A DNA stretch of 64,000 nucleotides from Halorhabdus rudnickae (GTDB lineage Archaea > Halobacteriota > Halobacteria > Halobacteriales > Haloarculaceae): assembly GCF_900880625.1 (NCBI RefSeq), contig NZ_CAAHFB010000001.1, forward strand, positions 1,488,001-1,552,000. Reading direction: 5' to 3'. Under the pieces are notes generated by a model, which was not told the origin of the DNA, did no database searches, and saw only the letters and a list, made by a program, of their open reading frames with translations. Position 1 is the first letter of the stretch; the number at the start of each line of letters is the position of its first letter. Below, piece after piece: positions 9,871-19,294 of this stretch. The position numbers and the translations under genes are program-made.

Positions 9871-9901
9871 CGGAGGCGATCCAGTAACCAGGCCATCTGA
9901 C

Positions 9902-10762
9902 TCACTGTTCGCTCATCGCTTCGCTGGCCATGTTTCGACCCTGTGCGTTGAGCGTGACTTCAGTCCGAGTCCGGACCTCGTCGACGGCACCGAGCGTCAG
10001 CAGCCGCTGGTAGATCTCCTCGACCTCATCGACGCTGATACCGACGAAGTCGGCCATCTCGAACGGTGAAACGCCGGAATACAGCGCCATCAGGACCTGG
10101 CTTTCGGTCTCGCTCAGTTCGTACTCGCCGTCGCGCGCGTCGACGATCTGTTCGAAGAGCGTCCCGAGGACGGACGTGTGGCGCTCGGTCCCGGACAGAT
10201 AGGTCTCGACGCTCCGTCCCTCGGGGTCGGTGTGTTCGATCTCGACAACCCGACGCTGGGAATCCATGACCGTCCGAGACTCGACGTCGACGGTCCCGAC
10301 GTCCTCGAACGCACAGGCGACCTGCTGTCCGTCTGGGTACTGCAGGGAGAACGACTCGTCGTCGACCAGAAAGCGGGCCTTCGTCCACTCCGCGTCGTCT
10401 TGGACGACGCCGCCGACGACGGCGGGGTGGCGAACAAGCAATACAGCGCCGGCGAGGTTCGCCCGGCAGTACGCCAGAGTGATGTCCTCGGCGTCGGGCG
10501 TCGAGACGACGATCACGTTCGATCCGATCCGAATCGGGATCTCCCCGGCCGTGTCGTCGACGAACTCCCCCGGATCGTCGGGAATGATGACTTTCCCGTG
10601 CGGGATCGAGCGGTTCGATCCGTCGGCGGCCAGCACCAGGCGCTTGTCGGTCAAGACCACCCGACAGGACTGCCAGTCGCTTTCGGCGACGCGCTCGCCA
10701 TCCCTGACGGCGTAGCGGTAGTCCCCGGCCGCATCCAGCAGTTTCCGTTCCTCCTCGCTCAT
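9902..10762 (-). CDS. cheF: CheF-like taxis adaptor (third paralog)
   Basis: 286 aa from the ATG at 10762; a start 7 codons upstream is possible. The N-terminal part carries the RVVLTDKRLVLA then IPH pattern and repeated beta segments. The C-terminus is a winged-helix-like module (ALYSGVSPFEMADFVG) ending in EVTLNAQGRNMASEAM. The same layout and C-terminal motif occur in the gene at 59767. CheF proteins connect the Che phosphorelay (CheY, CheD, CheC2) to the archaellum in haloarchaea. No che or arl genes adjoin this copy, so its partner is unclear. Confidence 0.88.
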   Translation of the reverse strand: MSEEERKLLDAAGDYRYAVRDGERVAESDWQSCRVVLTDKRLVLAADGSNRSIPHGKVIIPDDPGEFVDDTAGEIPIRIGSNVIVVSTPDAEDITLAYCRANLAGAVLLVRHPAVVGGVVQDDAEWTKARFLVDDESFSLQYPDGQQVACAFEDVGTVDVESRTVMDSQRRVVEIEHTDPEGRSVETYLSGTERHTSVLGTLFEQIVDARDGEYELSETESQVLMALYSGVSPFEMADFVGISVDEVEEIYQRLLTLGAVDEVRTRTEVTLNAQGRNMASEAMSEQ

Positions 10763-10938
10763 ACCCCGTGCGTGCCCGAACATTCGAGAGAGAGGTGCAT
10801 ATATGTTCTCACCGTCCGTCGGCGGGAACCGGGGCGTGCCGGCTTCTCACAGCGGAAGCTCATCGACGATCGCGTCGACTGTCCGGACGCTGTGAGTGAC
10901 TCGAAAGGGAATTACGGCCCCCTCGCCACACGTCGCGT

Positions 10939-12264
10939 ATGAACGTGCTTACGTACGCCCGAGACGCGCTGTCGACCGGCCCGCTGTGTGACGCCTGTCT
11001 CGGTCGTCCCCTTGGCGACCGAAGCTTCGGACTGGGCAACGGCGAGCGTGGTCGCGCACTCCGGACGACAATCGCGCTCGAAGACGACGAGTCCTTCGAG
11101 ACGGCCGACGCCGGGGAGTGCTGGGTCTGTGAGGGGGTCTGTGACGGCTTCGATGCGTGGGCCGAGCGCGTCGTCGAGGCCCTCGCTGGCTACGAGTTCG
11201 ACACCTACCAGGTCGGAACACGAGTGCCGGCCCTACTCGAGGAGAACGGACGGCTACTCCGGGAAGACGCCGGTCTCAATGCAGATGCCGGTGAGCCGCT
11301 CAAGCGGGAACTCAACCGCGAGGTCGGCAAACGCGTGGGTGCCCACGTCGACGCCGACGTGGACTTCGAACGCCCGGACGTCCAGGTCACACTGGATCTC
11401 GACGCCGACGCGGTCGACATCCAGATCAACTCCGCGTTCGTCTACGGTCGCTACCGGAAGTTACAGCGGGACATTCCACAGACTGAGTGGCCCTGTAACG
11501 ACTGCAACGAGACGGGAACGATCGACGGCGAGCCCTGTCCGGGGTGTGACGGGACGGGGTATCGCTACGACGAGAGCGTCGAGGAACTCACTGCGCCGGT
11601 CGTCCGGAAAGCCATGGACGGGACGGAGGCGGTCTTTCACGGCGCCGGCCGCGAGGATGTCGACGCCCTGATGCTCGGAACCGGCCGGCCGTTCGTCATC
11701 GAGGTCAAGGAACCACGGACGCGAGACGTGGACGTCGATCGCCTAGAGACGGACATAAACGACTTCGCCGACGGGAAAGTCGAGGTCGAGGGGCTCCGCC
11801 TGGCGACTCACGACATGGTCGAACGCGTCAAGGAACACGACGCGAGCAAGACCTACCGAATGACCGTCGCCTTCGAGAGCCCGGTCGAAGCCGCCGATCT
11901 GACGGCCGGACTCGAGGAACTCGAAGGCGAGACGATCGAGCAGCGCACGCCAAACCGCGTCGCCCATCGCCGTGGTGACATCGTCCGCACGCGAGAGGTC
12001 TACGAAGCGAGTGGCCAACTCGAGGCCGATGCGGGCGAACAAGCCAACGTCGAGAAGGCGAGCCGAGCCACGATCGAAGTCCACGGCGAGGGCGGGCTCT
12101 ACGTGAAGGAACTCGTCTCGGGCGACGAGGGCCGGACCGAACCCAGCCTCACCGGATTGCTCGGAGTCAGCGCCGAGGTGACAGCCCTGGATGTGCTCGC
12201 GGTCGAGGGCGAGGACGAACCGTTCACGGACGAGGCGTACTTCCGGGACGTAGACGAGACATGA
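10939..12264 (+). CDS. pus10: tRNA pseudouridine(54/55) synthase Pus10
   Basis: 441 aa. The N-terminus has a zinc-binding CDACLGRPLG and a second pair in CWVCEG, then a THUMP-like region. A further four-cysteine zinc knuckle (CNDCN...CPGCDG) lies around residues 192-210. The catalytic domain contains GREDVDALMLGTGRPF with the catalytic Asp, then EVKEPRTR. Archaeal Pus10 makes pseudouridine at positions 54 and 55 of the tRNA T-loop. The stop overlaps the start of rnhB by four bases (ATGA), so the two are co-translated. Confidence 0.95.
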   Translation: MNVLTYARDALSTGPLCDACLGRPLGDRSFGLGNGERGRALRTTIALEDDESFETADAGECWVCEGVCDGFDAWAERVVEALAGYEFDTYQVGTRVPALLEENGRLLREDAGLNADAGEPLKRELNREVGKRVGAHVDADVDFERPDVQVTLDLDADAVDIQINSAFVYGRYRKLQRDIPQTEWPCNDCNETGTIDGEPCPGCDGTGYRYDESVEELTAPVVRKAMDGTEAVFHGAGREDVDALMLGTGRPFVIEVKEPRTRDVDVDRLETDINDFADGKVEVEGLRLATHDMVERVKEHDASKTYRMTVAFESPVEAADLTAGLEELEGETIEQRTPNRVAHRRGDIVRTREVYEASGQLEADAGEQANVEKASRATIEVHGEGGLYVKELVSGDEGRTEPSLTGLLGVSAEVTALDVLAVEGEDEPFTDEAYFRDVDET

Positions 12265-12998
12265 CGAACGATGGAGACGTGGGGAGAGATAGCCTCCGCG
12301 CAGGCGTCGACGAGGCCGGCAAGGGGCCGGTACTGGGGTCGATGTTCGCGGCCTGCGTGGTCGCCGATCCCGCCGATCTCCCCGAAGACGTCGGTGACTC
12401 GAAAGACATCGCCCCGACGCGACGCGAGGAACTGGCGACGGCGATCAGGGAGTGTGCGGCGGCAGTCGCCGTCAGCGAAGTCAGCGTCGAACGGATCGAC
12501 GATCCGGAGACGGACATGAACACACTGACGGTCGTCGCTCATGCGGAGGCCCTCGAGACGGTCGCCCGGGACAGCCTGGCGACGTACCTCGACGCTGGCG
12601 ATACGAACGCCGTCCGGTTCGAGCGTCGGGTCGCCGATCGGATCGATGCCGACCTCGATCTCAGGGCCGAACACGGCGCGGACGAATCCTATCCGATCGT
12701 GGGGGCCGCAAGCATCCTCGCCAAGGTCGCCCGGGACGCTCACGTCGCGGAACTGGCCACCGAGTACGGCGATGTCGGCAGCGGGTATCCGGGCGACGCG
12801 ACGACCAGGGAGTTCTTAGAGGAGTACGTCGCCGAACAGGGCCGCCTTCCCGCCTGTGCCCGTGAGAGCTGGCAGACCAGCCGGGATGTCCGTCGACAAG
12901 CCGACCAGGCTGCACTCGTGGATTTCGAGAACGGAGACGATCGGGATTCTCTCGACGATAACGAAGACGAGGGCCAGGCTGCCCTGGACGACTTCTGA
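12261..12998 (+). CDS. rnhB: Ribonuclease HII
   Basis: 245 aa. The signature GVDEAGKGPVLG lies near residues 14-25 with the catalytic Asp-Glu pair. Asp residues follow in ERIDDPETDMN, and VGAASILAKVARD marks the family helix. RNase HII cleaves RNA in RNA-DNA hybrids and removes misincorporated ribonucleotides. An acidic tail (about 215-245) extends beyond the catalytic domain. It overlaps pus10 at ATGA. Confidence 0.95.
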   Translation: MTNDGDVGRDSLRAGVDEAGKGPVLGSMFAACVVADPADLPEDVGDSKDIAPTRREELATAIRECAAAVAVSEVSVERIDDPETDMNTLTVVAHAEALETVARDSLATYLDAGDTNAVRFERRVADRIDADLDLRAEHGADESYPIVGAASILAKVARDAHVAELATEYGDVGSGYPGDATTREFLEEYVAEQGRLPACARESWQTSRDVRRQADQAALVDFENGDDRDSLDDNEDEGQAALDDF

Positions 12999-13019
12999 TT
13001 ACCTCGGAACGATTCGCGC

Positions 13020-13193
13020 TCACTCCTCACCCACAAAGACCGTCTCCAGACGGTTGCCACAGTCCGGACAGCAGAAAGTCTGCCACTTCTTCGGGTCGAG
13101 CCCGCCAATCGTCTCCGTGCGGATCACGTCCTCGCGGGCGACTGTTTGCTCGCAGGTCTCACAGTAGAACTCATCGCTGTCGCGATCTGCCAT
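13020..13193 (-). CDS. Small zinc-ribbon protein
   Basis: 57 aa. Two cysteine clusters, CETC (residues 11-14) and CCPDC (41-45), can form a single zinc ribbon. A GGLDPKKWQTF loop lies between them. Short zinc-finger proteins of this size are abundant in haloarchaea, and most have no known role. It sits between rnhB and the sec genes on the opposite strand. Confidence 0.75.
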   Translation of the reverse strand: MADRDSDEFYCETCEQTVAREDVIRTETIGGLDPKKWQTFCCPDCGNRLETVFVGEE

Positions 13194-13236
13194 CGGCGGC
13201 CGTTCGTGGCCGTTCGTAAAAAGGTCGCCGGACGGG

Positions 13237-14862
13237 CTATTCTTCGAGAACGAGGCTCCGGAGGATGTCCCCGTAGGCCGGGCGGGTGATGAGCACGCCG
13301 ATCAACACGCCGACGATCGTCACGATGGCGAACCCGGTCAGGTCGCCCAGCGAGAGGACCGTCAGCGGGCTCATCGCGATGATCGTGGTGACGGCAGCGA
13401 CGCCGATCACCCAGAAGGCCTTCCGGAAGCGATCCTGGAAGACCCTGCCGGTGGCGATCTCACCCCGTTGTAAGATCTCGTCGGCGATTATCACGAGGTC
13501 GTCGACCCCGGTCCCGATCACGGCGATGAACCCGGCGATGTGCGAGAGATCGAGCGCCAGCCCGATCGAAGCCGCGAAGCCGAGCAGCAGGTACACCTCG
13601 GCGGTCGCAGTCGCGAGCATCGGGATCGCGACCTCCTTGCGCCGGTAGCGGATGAAGACGACGATACTGACCGCCAGCCAGGTGACGAGGCCGGTCACCA
13701 GCGCGAGTCCCTTGAATCGTTCAGCCAGGCTGGGCTGGAGGTAATACGTCGTCCCCGCGGTGAGGTTCACGTTCGTCGGCATCGTCCCGACCCGGAGGCT
13801 GATCGAGAGCTGGCGGGCGTCGGAGTAGTTGCCCGTCTCCATGACGAAACCCGGATTGTCGGCGAACGTCTCCTGGCGGAACTCCTGGGCGAGTCCGTCA
13901 CCCAGCGGTGCCGTGTAGATCACCTCGCCGTCCAGCTCCGTGACCAGACAGTAACTCCCGTCGCCGCCGGTCGAGGCGCCGTAGTCACAGTTGCCGACCC
14001 CTTGCGTCGAGAAGTCCAGCCGGTTCATGGCGTCGGTGAAGTTCCGTGCCGGGTCAGGTTTGACGTTCGCCGGGACGTTCGGTCGCCGAACACCCTGTGA
14101 GGGGTTCGCCTCCTGGGCGATCCCGATGTTGGTGAAGTCCTCGCCGTACAGCACTGTCTCGTTGGTCGTCTCGTTGCCGACGCGACGCTGGGCGATCACT
14201 TCGACGACGCCCCGTGTGCCGATGAGTTCCTCGACCTCGGACTGGTTTGCGCCCGGCACCTCGACGACGGCGAAGTATTCTTCACCGCCGGCCGTGGAGA
14301 TGACGCTCGCAGTCCCGCCGGTCAGGCCACCTTCGTTGATCTTGTTGTTGAGGACGTCGATGACCTCGCTACGCGTCTGCTCGGTCACGCCCTCCCGGAC
14401 GGTCTCGGGATCGTAGCCGGCGTCCTGAAGAGTCGTCTCGAGTTCGTCAGTCCCCACGTCACCGGCGAACACCTCGACGGTCCCCGATGCGTTCTGGTAG
14501 GCCGTCACGCTGACGTCGATCGGGTCGACATCAAGCGTCGATGCGAGCGACCGTTCGAGCGCGTCGGCCTCTTTAGCGTCGATCGGGATCCCGTCGGCAG
14601 TCACACCAACGAATGGCGCCCGGATACGGGTCCCGCCCGCCAGGTCGAGACCGTAATTGAGGTTCGTGAAGTCACCGCCTGGCTGGGTCCCGTACGTCTC
14701 GTTGGTCGTCGCCACGTCGGTGTCGTTGACGGCCGTGGGTCCGCCATTGCCGCCGTCGCCGCCAGCGAGTAACGACCCGAACGGGAAGATCGCGATCGTA
14801 CTGAGTATCAGCAGGGCGACGAGCATCCAGACCCGCCAGTTCTCTCTGAATTTCAGATCCAT
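13237..14862 (-). CDS. secD: Protein-export membrane protein SecD
   Basis: 541 aa. One N-terminal helix (about 12-33) is followed by a long external domain with NYGLDLAGGTRI (the SecD motif D1). Five helices in the last 170 residues include the AGFIAVIGTGVDDLVIIADE segment, split by FRKAFWVIGVAAVTTI. SecDF uses ion motive force to pull translocating proteins outward; archaea lack SecA. It follows secF with a two-base gap (stop 14865, start 14862), which is the usual archaeal secF-secD order. Confidence 0.95.
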   Translation of the reverse strand: MDLKFRENWRVWMLVALLILSTIAIFPFGSLLAGGDGGNGGPTAVNDTDVATTNETYGTQPGGDFTNLNYGLDLAGGTRIRAPFVGVTADGIPIDAKEADALERSLASTLDVDPIDVSVTAYQNASGTVEVFAGDVGTDELETTLQDAGYDPETVREGVTEQTRSEVIDVLNNKINEGGLTGGTASVISTAGGEEYFAVVEVPGANQSEVEELIGTRGVVEVIAQRRVGNETTNETVLYGEDFTNIGIAQEANPSQGVRRPNVPANVKPDPARNFTDAMNRLDFSTQGVGNCDYGASTGGDGSYCLVTELDGEVIYTAPLGDGLAQEFRQETFADNPGFVMETGNYSDARQLSISLRVGTMPTNVNLTAGTTYYLQPSLAERFKGLALVTGLVTWLAVSIVVFIRYRRKEVAIPMLATATAEVYLLLGFAASIGLALDLSHIAGFIAVIGTGVDDLVIIADEILQRGEIATGRVFQDRFRKAFWVIGVAAVTTIIAMSPLTVLSLGDLTGFAIVTIVGVLIGVLITRPAYGDILRSLVLEE

Positions 14863-14864
14863 GG

Positions 14865-15758
14865 TTATCGGGCCACCCCCTCGTACTTGTACCAGCGTAG
14901 CAGGCTGACGTTCATCATGTAGGTGTTCATCAGGTCGGCCGCAAGCCCGAAGACGAGGATCAACGCGATGTCGGGCAACAGCGGAATGCCGAGGACCGTT
15001 GCGACGATCGTCATCACGATCATCGCCACGAGCGAGGTGAGCGTCATCGTCACACCGGTCCGCATCGCCCGGTAGGTACTCTCGTAGAACCCACCCCGCC
15101 GTCGCAGGATGTGGTTGTTCAACAGGATATCCGAGTCAACGGAGTACCCGATCAACATCAGCAGTGCGGCGACCGCACCCAGGGTGAGGTTGATCCCGAA
15201 GACGTTCATCAACGCGACGGGGATCATGATGTCGGAAAACGCCGAGGCGACGACCGCAATCGACGGTACGAACGATCGAAAGACGATGAAGATGAGGATG
15301 CTCATGCCGACGAACGCAGCGGCAACGCCAAGCAGTGCCGTCTGCTGGGCGCGCTCCCCGAACGCCGCCGAGCGCTCACTGACCGAGCACAGCGACGGTC
15401 CCCCAGCTGCCGAACACGTCTGACTCTCAGTATACCCCTCGTCACGGAGCGCCGATTCGACAGTTTCGGTCCTGTCGGGCTGGACCGTGATGATGTACTC
15501 CTGGCCACCGAGACCGACAGGACGTATCTCCGCCCCCTCGCCGGCGAGTCCTTGAAGCGTGGCCTGCGTGTCTTCAGTTGCGACGTGGAACTCCGTCCCG
15601 CCCGTGAACTCGACCCCCGGCGTCACGGGTGTGCCGGTGAGGAGGTACACACCGGCGATGATCGCCAGTGCGATCCCCAGGACCGCCAGCGGAACCGCGA
15701 GCAGCTGGCGGTTGGAATACCGGGTGTAATCGACTTCCGGGACCTCGAACTCAACCAT
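14865..15758 (-). CDS. secF: Protein-export membrane protein SecF
   Basis: 297 aa. Helix 1 (about 20-42) leads to the external motif PGVEFTGGTEF. Five later helices include GYSVDSDILLNNHI and MTLTSLVAMIVMTI. This is the partner of SecD in protein export and the first gene of a two-gene operon. Confidence 0.95.
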   Translation of the reverse strand: MVEFEVPEVDYTRYSNRQLLAVPLAVLGIALAIIAGVYLLTGTPVTPGVEFTGGTEFHVATEDTQATLQGLAGEGAEIRPVGLGGQEYIITVQPDRTETVESALRDEGYTESQTCSAAGGPSLCSVSERSAAFGERAQQTALLGVAAAFVGMSILIFIVFRSFVPSIAVVASAFSDIMIPVALMNVFGINLTLGAVAALLMLIGYSVDSDILLNNHILRRRGGFYESTYRAMRTGVTMTLTSLVAMIVMTIVATVLGIPLLPDIALILVFGLAADLMNTYMMNVSLLRWYKYEGVAR

Positions 15759-15897
15759 GAACGGGAGTGTGGCACGCCCCTGAATAAGCCTTCCTAAAGC
15801 GTCCCGGCTGTTCGCTCGTGACAGTCCCGTGGGGTCGATTTCTGGCCCGCAGGTAACCCGACGGAGTTAAAGGTCACCGGTCCATGCTTCGCCAGGG

Positions 15898-16962
15898 ATG
15901 AATGACCTCACCACCGGACGTTCGTACGGGGACGTCCTGCTCGTGCCACAGCGCTCGCCTGTCGACAGTCGCGACGACGTCGACCTCTCGACGCGGCTGA
16001 CTCCTGGGATCGAACTGGATCGGCCGCTGCTCTCGGCGCCGATGGACACCGTCACCGAACGCGAGACGGCGATCGCCCTCTCGCAGTCGGGCGGCTTCGG
16101 GACGATCCACCGCTTTCTTTCGATCGACGAACAGGCCGCCGAAATCCGGGCCGTCGTCGAGGCTGGCGAACGCGTCGGTGCGGCCGTCGGGATCAGTGAG
16201 GGGTATCTCGAACGGACCCAGCGTGCGCTCGAAGCGGGTGCCGACGCCATCGTTCTGGACGTGGCCCACGCCCACCTCGAACGCTGTCTCTCCGCCGTAG
16301 AGACCCTCGTCGACGAGTACGACCCCGAGAATCTCGTCGTGGGCAACGTCGCGACCGCCGACGGGGTCGAAGACCTCTACGCCGTCGGTGCCGACGCAGT
16401 AAAGGTCGGCGTCGGTCCGGGATCACACTGCACGACCCGGAAGGTCGCCGGCGCTGGCGTCCCGCAACTGACGGCCGTCGATCAGTGTGCCGACGCCGCC
16501 GATTCCCTCGACGTTCCGGTGATCGCCGACGGCGGGATCCGCAGCTCCGGGGACGCCGTCAAGGCACTGATGGCCGGCGCTGACACGGTCATGATGGGGA
16601 GCCTCTTCGCCGGGACCGCCGAATCCCCCGGTGAGGTCATCGAGGTCGACGGCGAGCGCTACAAACGCTCGCGCGGGATGGCGACGACCGCCGCCGCGGA
16701 GGATCGCACCGACAAGGAGACCGACGGCCCCGCGGCCGACGAAGGCGTCGAGGCGATGACGCCCTACAGCGGACCGGTCACGGACGTTGCCGACGGCTTC
16801 GCCGCCGGGATCCGTTCGGGGCTGAGTTACTGTGGCGGGCACACGATCCCCGAGGCGCGCGAGAACGCCGAGTTCGTCGCCGTCGAAGCCAGCGCCCGCG
16901 AGCGCGAAGGCGCACATTTCGACCACGACTGGGAGAGTGTCGTCGGCGACGGCAACGAGTGA
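15898..16962 (+). CDS. IMP dehydrogenase/GMP reductase family enzyme (short, no CBS domains)
   Basis: 354 aa. The TIM-barrel family motifs are [11 protein letters not shown] (about 44-54), VLDVAHAH, the catalytic loop [11 protein letters not shown] with Cys178, and [17 protein letters not shown]. The flap region YSGPV and a C-terminal SGLSYCGG follow. CBS domains are absent, and the length matches GMP reductase (GMP to IMP with NADPH) better than IMP dehydrogenase (about 490 aa). The residue before the catalytic Cys is His instead of the usual Ile or Val. The exact reaction is not settled by sequence alone. Confidence 0.85.
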   Translation: MNDLTTGRSYGDVLLVPQRSPVDSRDDVDLSTRLTPGIELDRPLLSAPMDTVTERETAIALSQSGGFGTIHRFLSIDEQAAEIRAVVEAGERVGAAVGISEGYLERTQRALEAGADAIVLDVAHAHLERCLSAVETLVDEYDPENLVVGNVATADGVEDLYAVGADAVKVGVGPGSHCTTRKVAGAGVPQLTAVDQCADAADSLDVPVIADGGIRSSGDAVKALMAGADTVMMGSLFAGTAESPGEVIEVDGERYKRSRGMATTAAAEDRTDKETDGPAADEGVEAMTPYSGPVTDVADGFAAGIRSGLSYCGGHTIPEARENAEFVAVEASAREREGAHFDHDWESVVGDGNE

Positions 16963-17017
16963 CGCCGTCTTGCGGCCCCGCAACGATCTCCCGAAGTACC
17001 GAACGCTGACGAGCGCT

Positions 17018-17482
17018 CTACGGTAAGTACCGGACGCTGAGGACCCCCTCTGCGGTCCGGATCTCGACACGATCGACACCCAGCCTGGCGGCCCGACGCA
17101 AGGTGGCGTCGTCATCCTGGACGTCAGCGACCGCCTGCTCGGTCTGTGCTTCGGGGACTGTCAGTACGTGCAGTTCGCCCTCGCCGGCCCGTTCGCGGGT
17201 CGTCACCTCGCCGGTGTCCTGCTCGGCGGCGATCTCCCGGGCCTGTTTCGTCGGCCGCTCGGGGCTGCGCTCGATCGGAATCTCCCGACGGCTCTCGACC
17301 GAGCGTAGTTCCCAGGTCACCTCCAGTGGCGGTTCGGGCGCGATCGTCGCCTCCAGGACCTCGCCGACGGAGAGGTCGGGATGGGCAGCGAGCGTGTGGA
17401 CCTGCGCGTCCGTGGTGTCCGTCAGCACGGCCGACTCCGCGTCGACGTTCGTCACGACGAACGTCCCCGTCTTCTCGCTCAT
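17018..17482 (-). CDS. DUF5812 family protein
   Basis: 154 aa, acidic and soluble. It opens KTGTFVVTNVD and contains VGEVLEATIAPEPPLEVTWEL, which I recognise as the haloarchaeal DUF5812 pattern. The N-terminus looks like an OB-type RNA- or DNA-binding fold. No function is known. Confidence 0.75.
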   Translation of the reverse strand: MSEKTGTFVVTNVDAESAVLTDTTDAQVHTLAAHPDLSVGEVLEATIAPEPPLEVTWELRSVESRREIPIERSPERPTKQAREIAAEQDTGEVTTRERAGEGELHVLTVPEAQTEQAVADVQDDDATLRRAARLGVDRVEIRTAEGVLSVRYLP

Positions 17483-17511
17483 ACCCGTCGAGAGGAGCTC
17501 GACTCCCTTTG

Positions 17512-17566
17512 TTTCACCGGTAGCGGCGGCGATCGTACGTGGTGAGTGCTTTCACCGGTAGCGGCG
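17512..17566. repeat. 17-bp direct repeat at the 3' end of a membrane-protein gene
   Basis: TTTCACCGGTAGCGGCG occurs at 17512-17528 and again at 17550-17566. The second copy contains the last codons and stop of the gene at 17552. The first lies just beyond it in the intergenic gap. It looks like a small duplication of the gene end. Confidence 0.7.
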
Positions 17567-18097
17567 ATGAACGAGTAACATGATCGCCGCGGCGGCGATC
17601 GGGATGATCGGCCAGGCGGGCTCTGGCATCGCGTAGAGTAGTTCGATCGCGGGCGCGAACAGTCCCTCGGCCGCCGGCCGGGTGACGGTCTCGCCGTCCA
17701 GTTTGAAACTGGGTGGCATCGAGGCGACCAATCCAAGGTACAGCGAGAGGACGAACAGGAATCCGGTGGCGGCCATCGCCCGATCGTATCGGGCGTCGTC
17801 ACGACCGTGACGATGCCGGCGGGCCACCGACAGTGTCGGGGCGAGCAGCGGCACAACGGCGAACAACGCAACGACCACGTAGAACGTCCGGGCACTCATC
17901 AGGAGTCCGCCGGGGTTGCCGACACTCCGTCCAATGAGCGTCACGACGCCGAGAGCAAACACCAGCGTCACCAGGGCCGCGACCAGGGTACCGACGACCA
18001 CGTACAGCCGGCAAAGTCTCGAGTCGGTCGCGCCGAACGCGTAGCGGATCGCACCGAAGAACCCGCCGTAGGCGTCGTCGGTCATCGTATCGGTCAC
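17552..18097 (-). CDS. Haloarchaeal membrane protein, unknown function
   Basis: 181 aa. An N-terminal cytoplasmic segment (about 1-28) precedes four hydrophobic stretches (about 30-53, 70-88, 107-127, 158-176), and the protein ends in RRYR. No catalytic motif is visible. A second ATG four codons in (MTDDAYGG) is an equally good start. It stands alone between DUF5812 and a divergent CPBP protease. Confidence 0.7.
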   Translation of the reverse strand: MTDTMTDDAYGGFFGAIRYAFGATDSRLCRLYVVVGTLVAALVTLVFALGVVTLIGRSVGNPGGLLMSARTFYVVVALFAVVPLLAPTLSVARRHRHGRDDARYDRAMAATGFLFVLSLYLGLVASMPPSFKLDGETVTRPAAEGLFAPAIELLYAMPEPAWPIIPIAAAAIMLLVHRRYR

Positions 18098-18194
18098 GCC
18101 GCGGTATAGTGCACGTCGAAGTGATAAACACCAGGATCATCTCAGAAGCGCAAGAAGCGTAGCTCCTTTGGGCGTACCGATCTTCGATCGGCCC

Positions 18195-18959
18195 ATGAGA
18201 GCGATACCTTGGACCGAACGAGCGGACATCTCGGCGATCGGGGAGGCGGGACTGTGGGCGATCGTCGGCCTGTTCGGGAGTCAATTACTTGCGATACCGA
18301 TCGTTTCAGTCGTATTTCTCCTGACCGGGTCGGTGTCCCCCACGTTCGAATATGCCGCCGTGATGGTCGCCAGCGGGATCGGGATGGTCATTCTCGCCGG
18401 TGTCTACTTCCACATTTACGATCGCAGTCGAACATACCTCGACATCAGGATCCCGAGTCTTCGAGATCTGGGATACAGTATTCTCGGATTCATCCTCTTG
18501 CTTGGTGGACTGATGGGGATCAGTCTCGTACTTCAGGCCCTATCCGTACAGACCGCCCAGCATAGCATCTTCGAAACGGTCGATCGGACTGGGAACGCGG
18601 AACTCTACCTGGCACTCATCCCGCTCTCTTTTCTCGTGATCGCACCGACTGAGGAGGTCTTCTACCGGAATATAGTCCAAAAGTCCTTGTATGACCGATT
18701 TGAGCGCAGTCACGCAGTGCTCATCGCCAGCTCACTTTTCGCACTCATTCACATCCCAGCGTACCTCACGAGCGGCCTCGGCCCACTGGTGACGACGATC
18801 CCGATCCTGTTCGTCCTCGCACTGGTTCTGGGAGAAAGCTACCGTCGAACCCGGAACCTCACTGTGCCGATTCTCGTCCACGGCGCGTTCAATGCTTTTC
18901 AGTTTCTCGCCCAGTACCTCGTTGAAACGAGAGACATCGCAGCGATTATATCCCCCTGA
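18195..18959 (+). CDS. CPBP family intramembrane metalloprotease
   Basis: 254 aa from the ATG at 18195; a TTG nine codons upstream is open but unlikely. Six to eight membrane helices are present. The family motifs are TEEVFYRN (the EExxxR motif), SSLFALIHI and VHGAFNAFQF, which supply the metal ligands. CPBP (Abi/CAAX-like) proteases cut substrates within the membrane. In prokaryotes some process small peptides or give bacteriocin immunity. No substrate is evident nearby. Confidence 0.9.
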   Translation: MRAIPWTERADISAIGEAGLWAIVGLFGSQLLAIPIVSVVFLLTGSVSPTFEYAAVMVASGIGMVILAGVYFHIYDRSRTYLDIRIPSLRDLGYSILGFILLLGGLMGISLVLQALSVQTAQHSIFETVDRTGNAELYLALIPLSFLVIAPTEEVFYRNIVQKSLYDRFERSHAVLIASSLFALIHIPAYLTSGLGPLVTTIPILFVLALVLGESYRRTRNLTVPILVHGAFNAFQFLAQYLVETRDIAAIISP

Positions 18960-19050
18960 GTGAGCAGCTCGCCCCATCGCTACGCAAGCGCGATCCTGTC
19001 CGACGAAAGTCTGACGTGGTTTTATGAACTGATAAGAGCATCCATAACGC

Positions 19051-19227
19051 ATGCCGACTCGTTTCTCGGTCGTTTTCGACGACGACCGGGCGCGCGAGAT
19101 TGAGGACCTCGCCCGGCAGTACGAGTTGACCGAAGAGGAGGTACTCCGGCAGTTGCTGGATCTGGGCTTAGACGTGCTCGAAGACGGCGAGGGCCAAACA
19201 CCGCGGAGCGACGAGACCCAGATCTAG
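19051..19227 (+). CDS. Small ribbon-helix-helix-like protein
   Basis: 58 aa. A short beta strand (RFSVVFDD) is followed by two helices (AREIEDLARQY and EEEVLRQLLDLGLDVL), matching the RHH/CopG fold, and an acidic tail. Such proteins bind DNA as dimers. TTTATGAA lies about 25-30 nt upstream and fits a TATA box. The target is unknown. Confidence 0.7.
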   Translation: MPTRFSVVFDDDRAREIEDLARQYELTEEEVLRQLLDLGLDVLEDGEGQTPRSDETQI

Positions 19228-19294
19228 GCGTCGAAGTTCAGCCATCGAAGCGTCGGTATTGTCCGATGGCGAAGAGAGGGGCCGCAGCTCGGCC

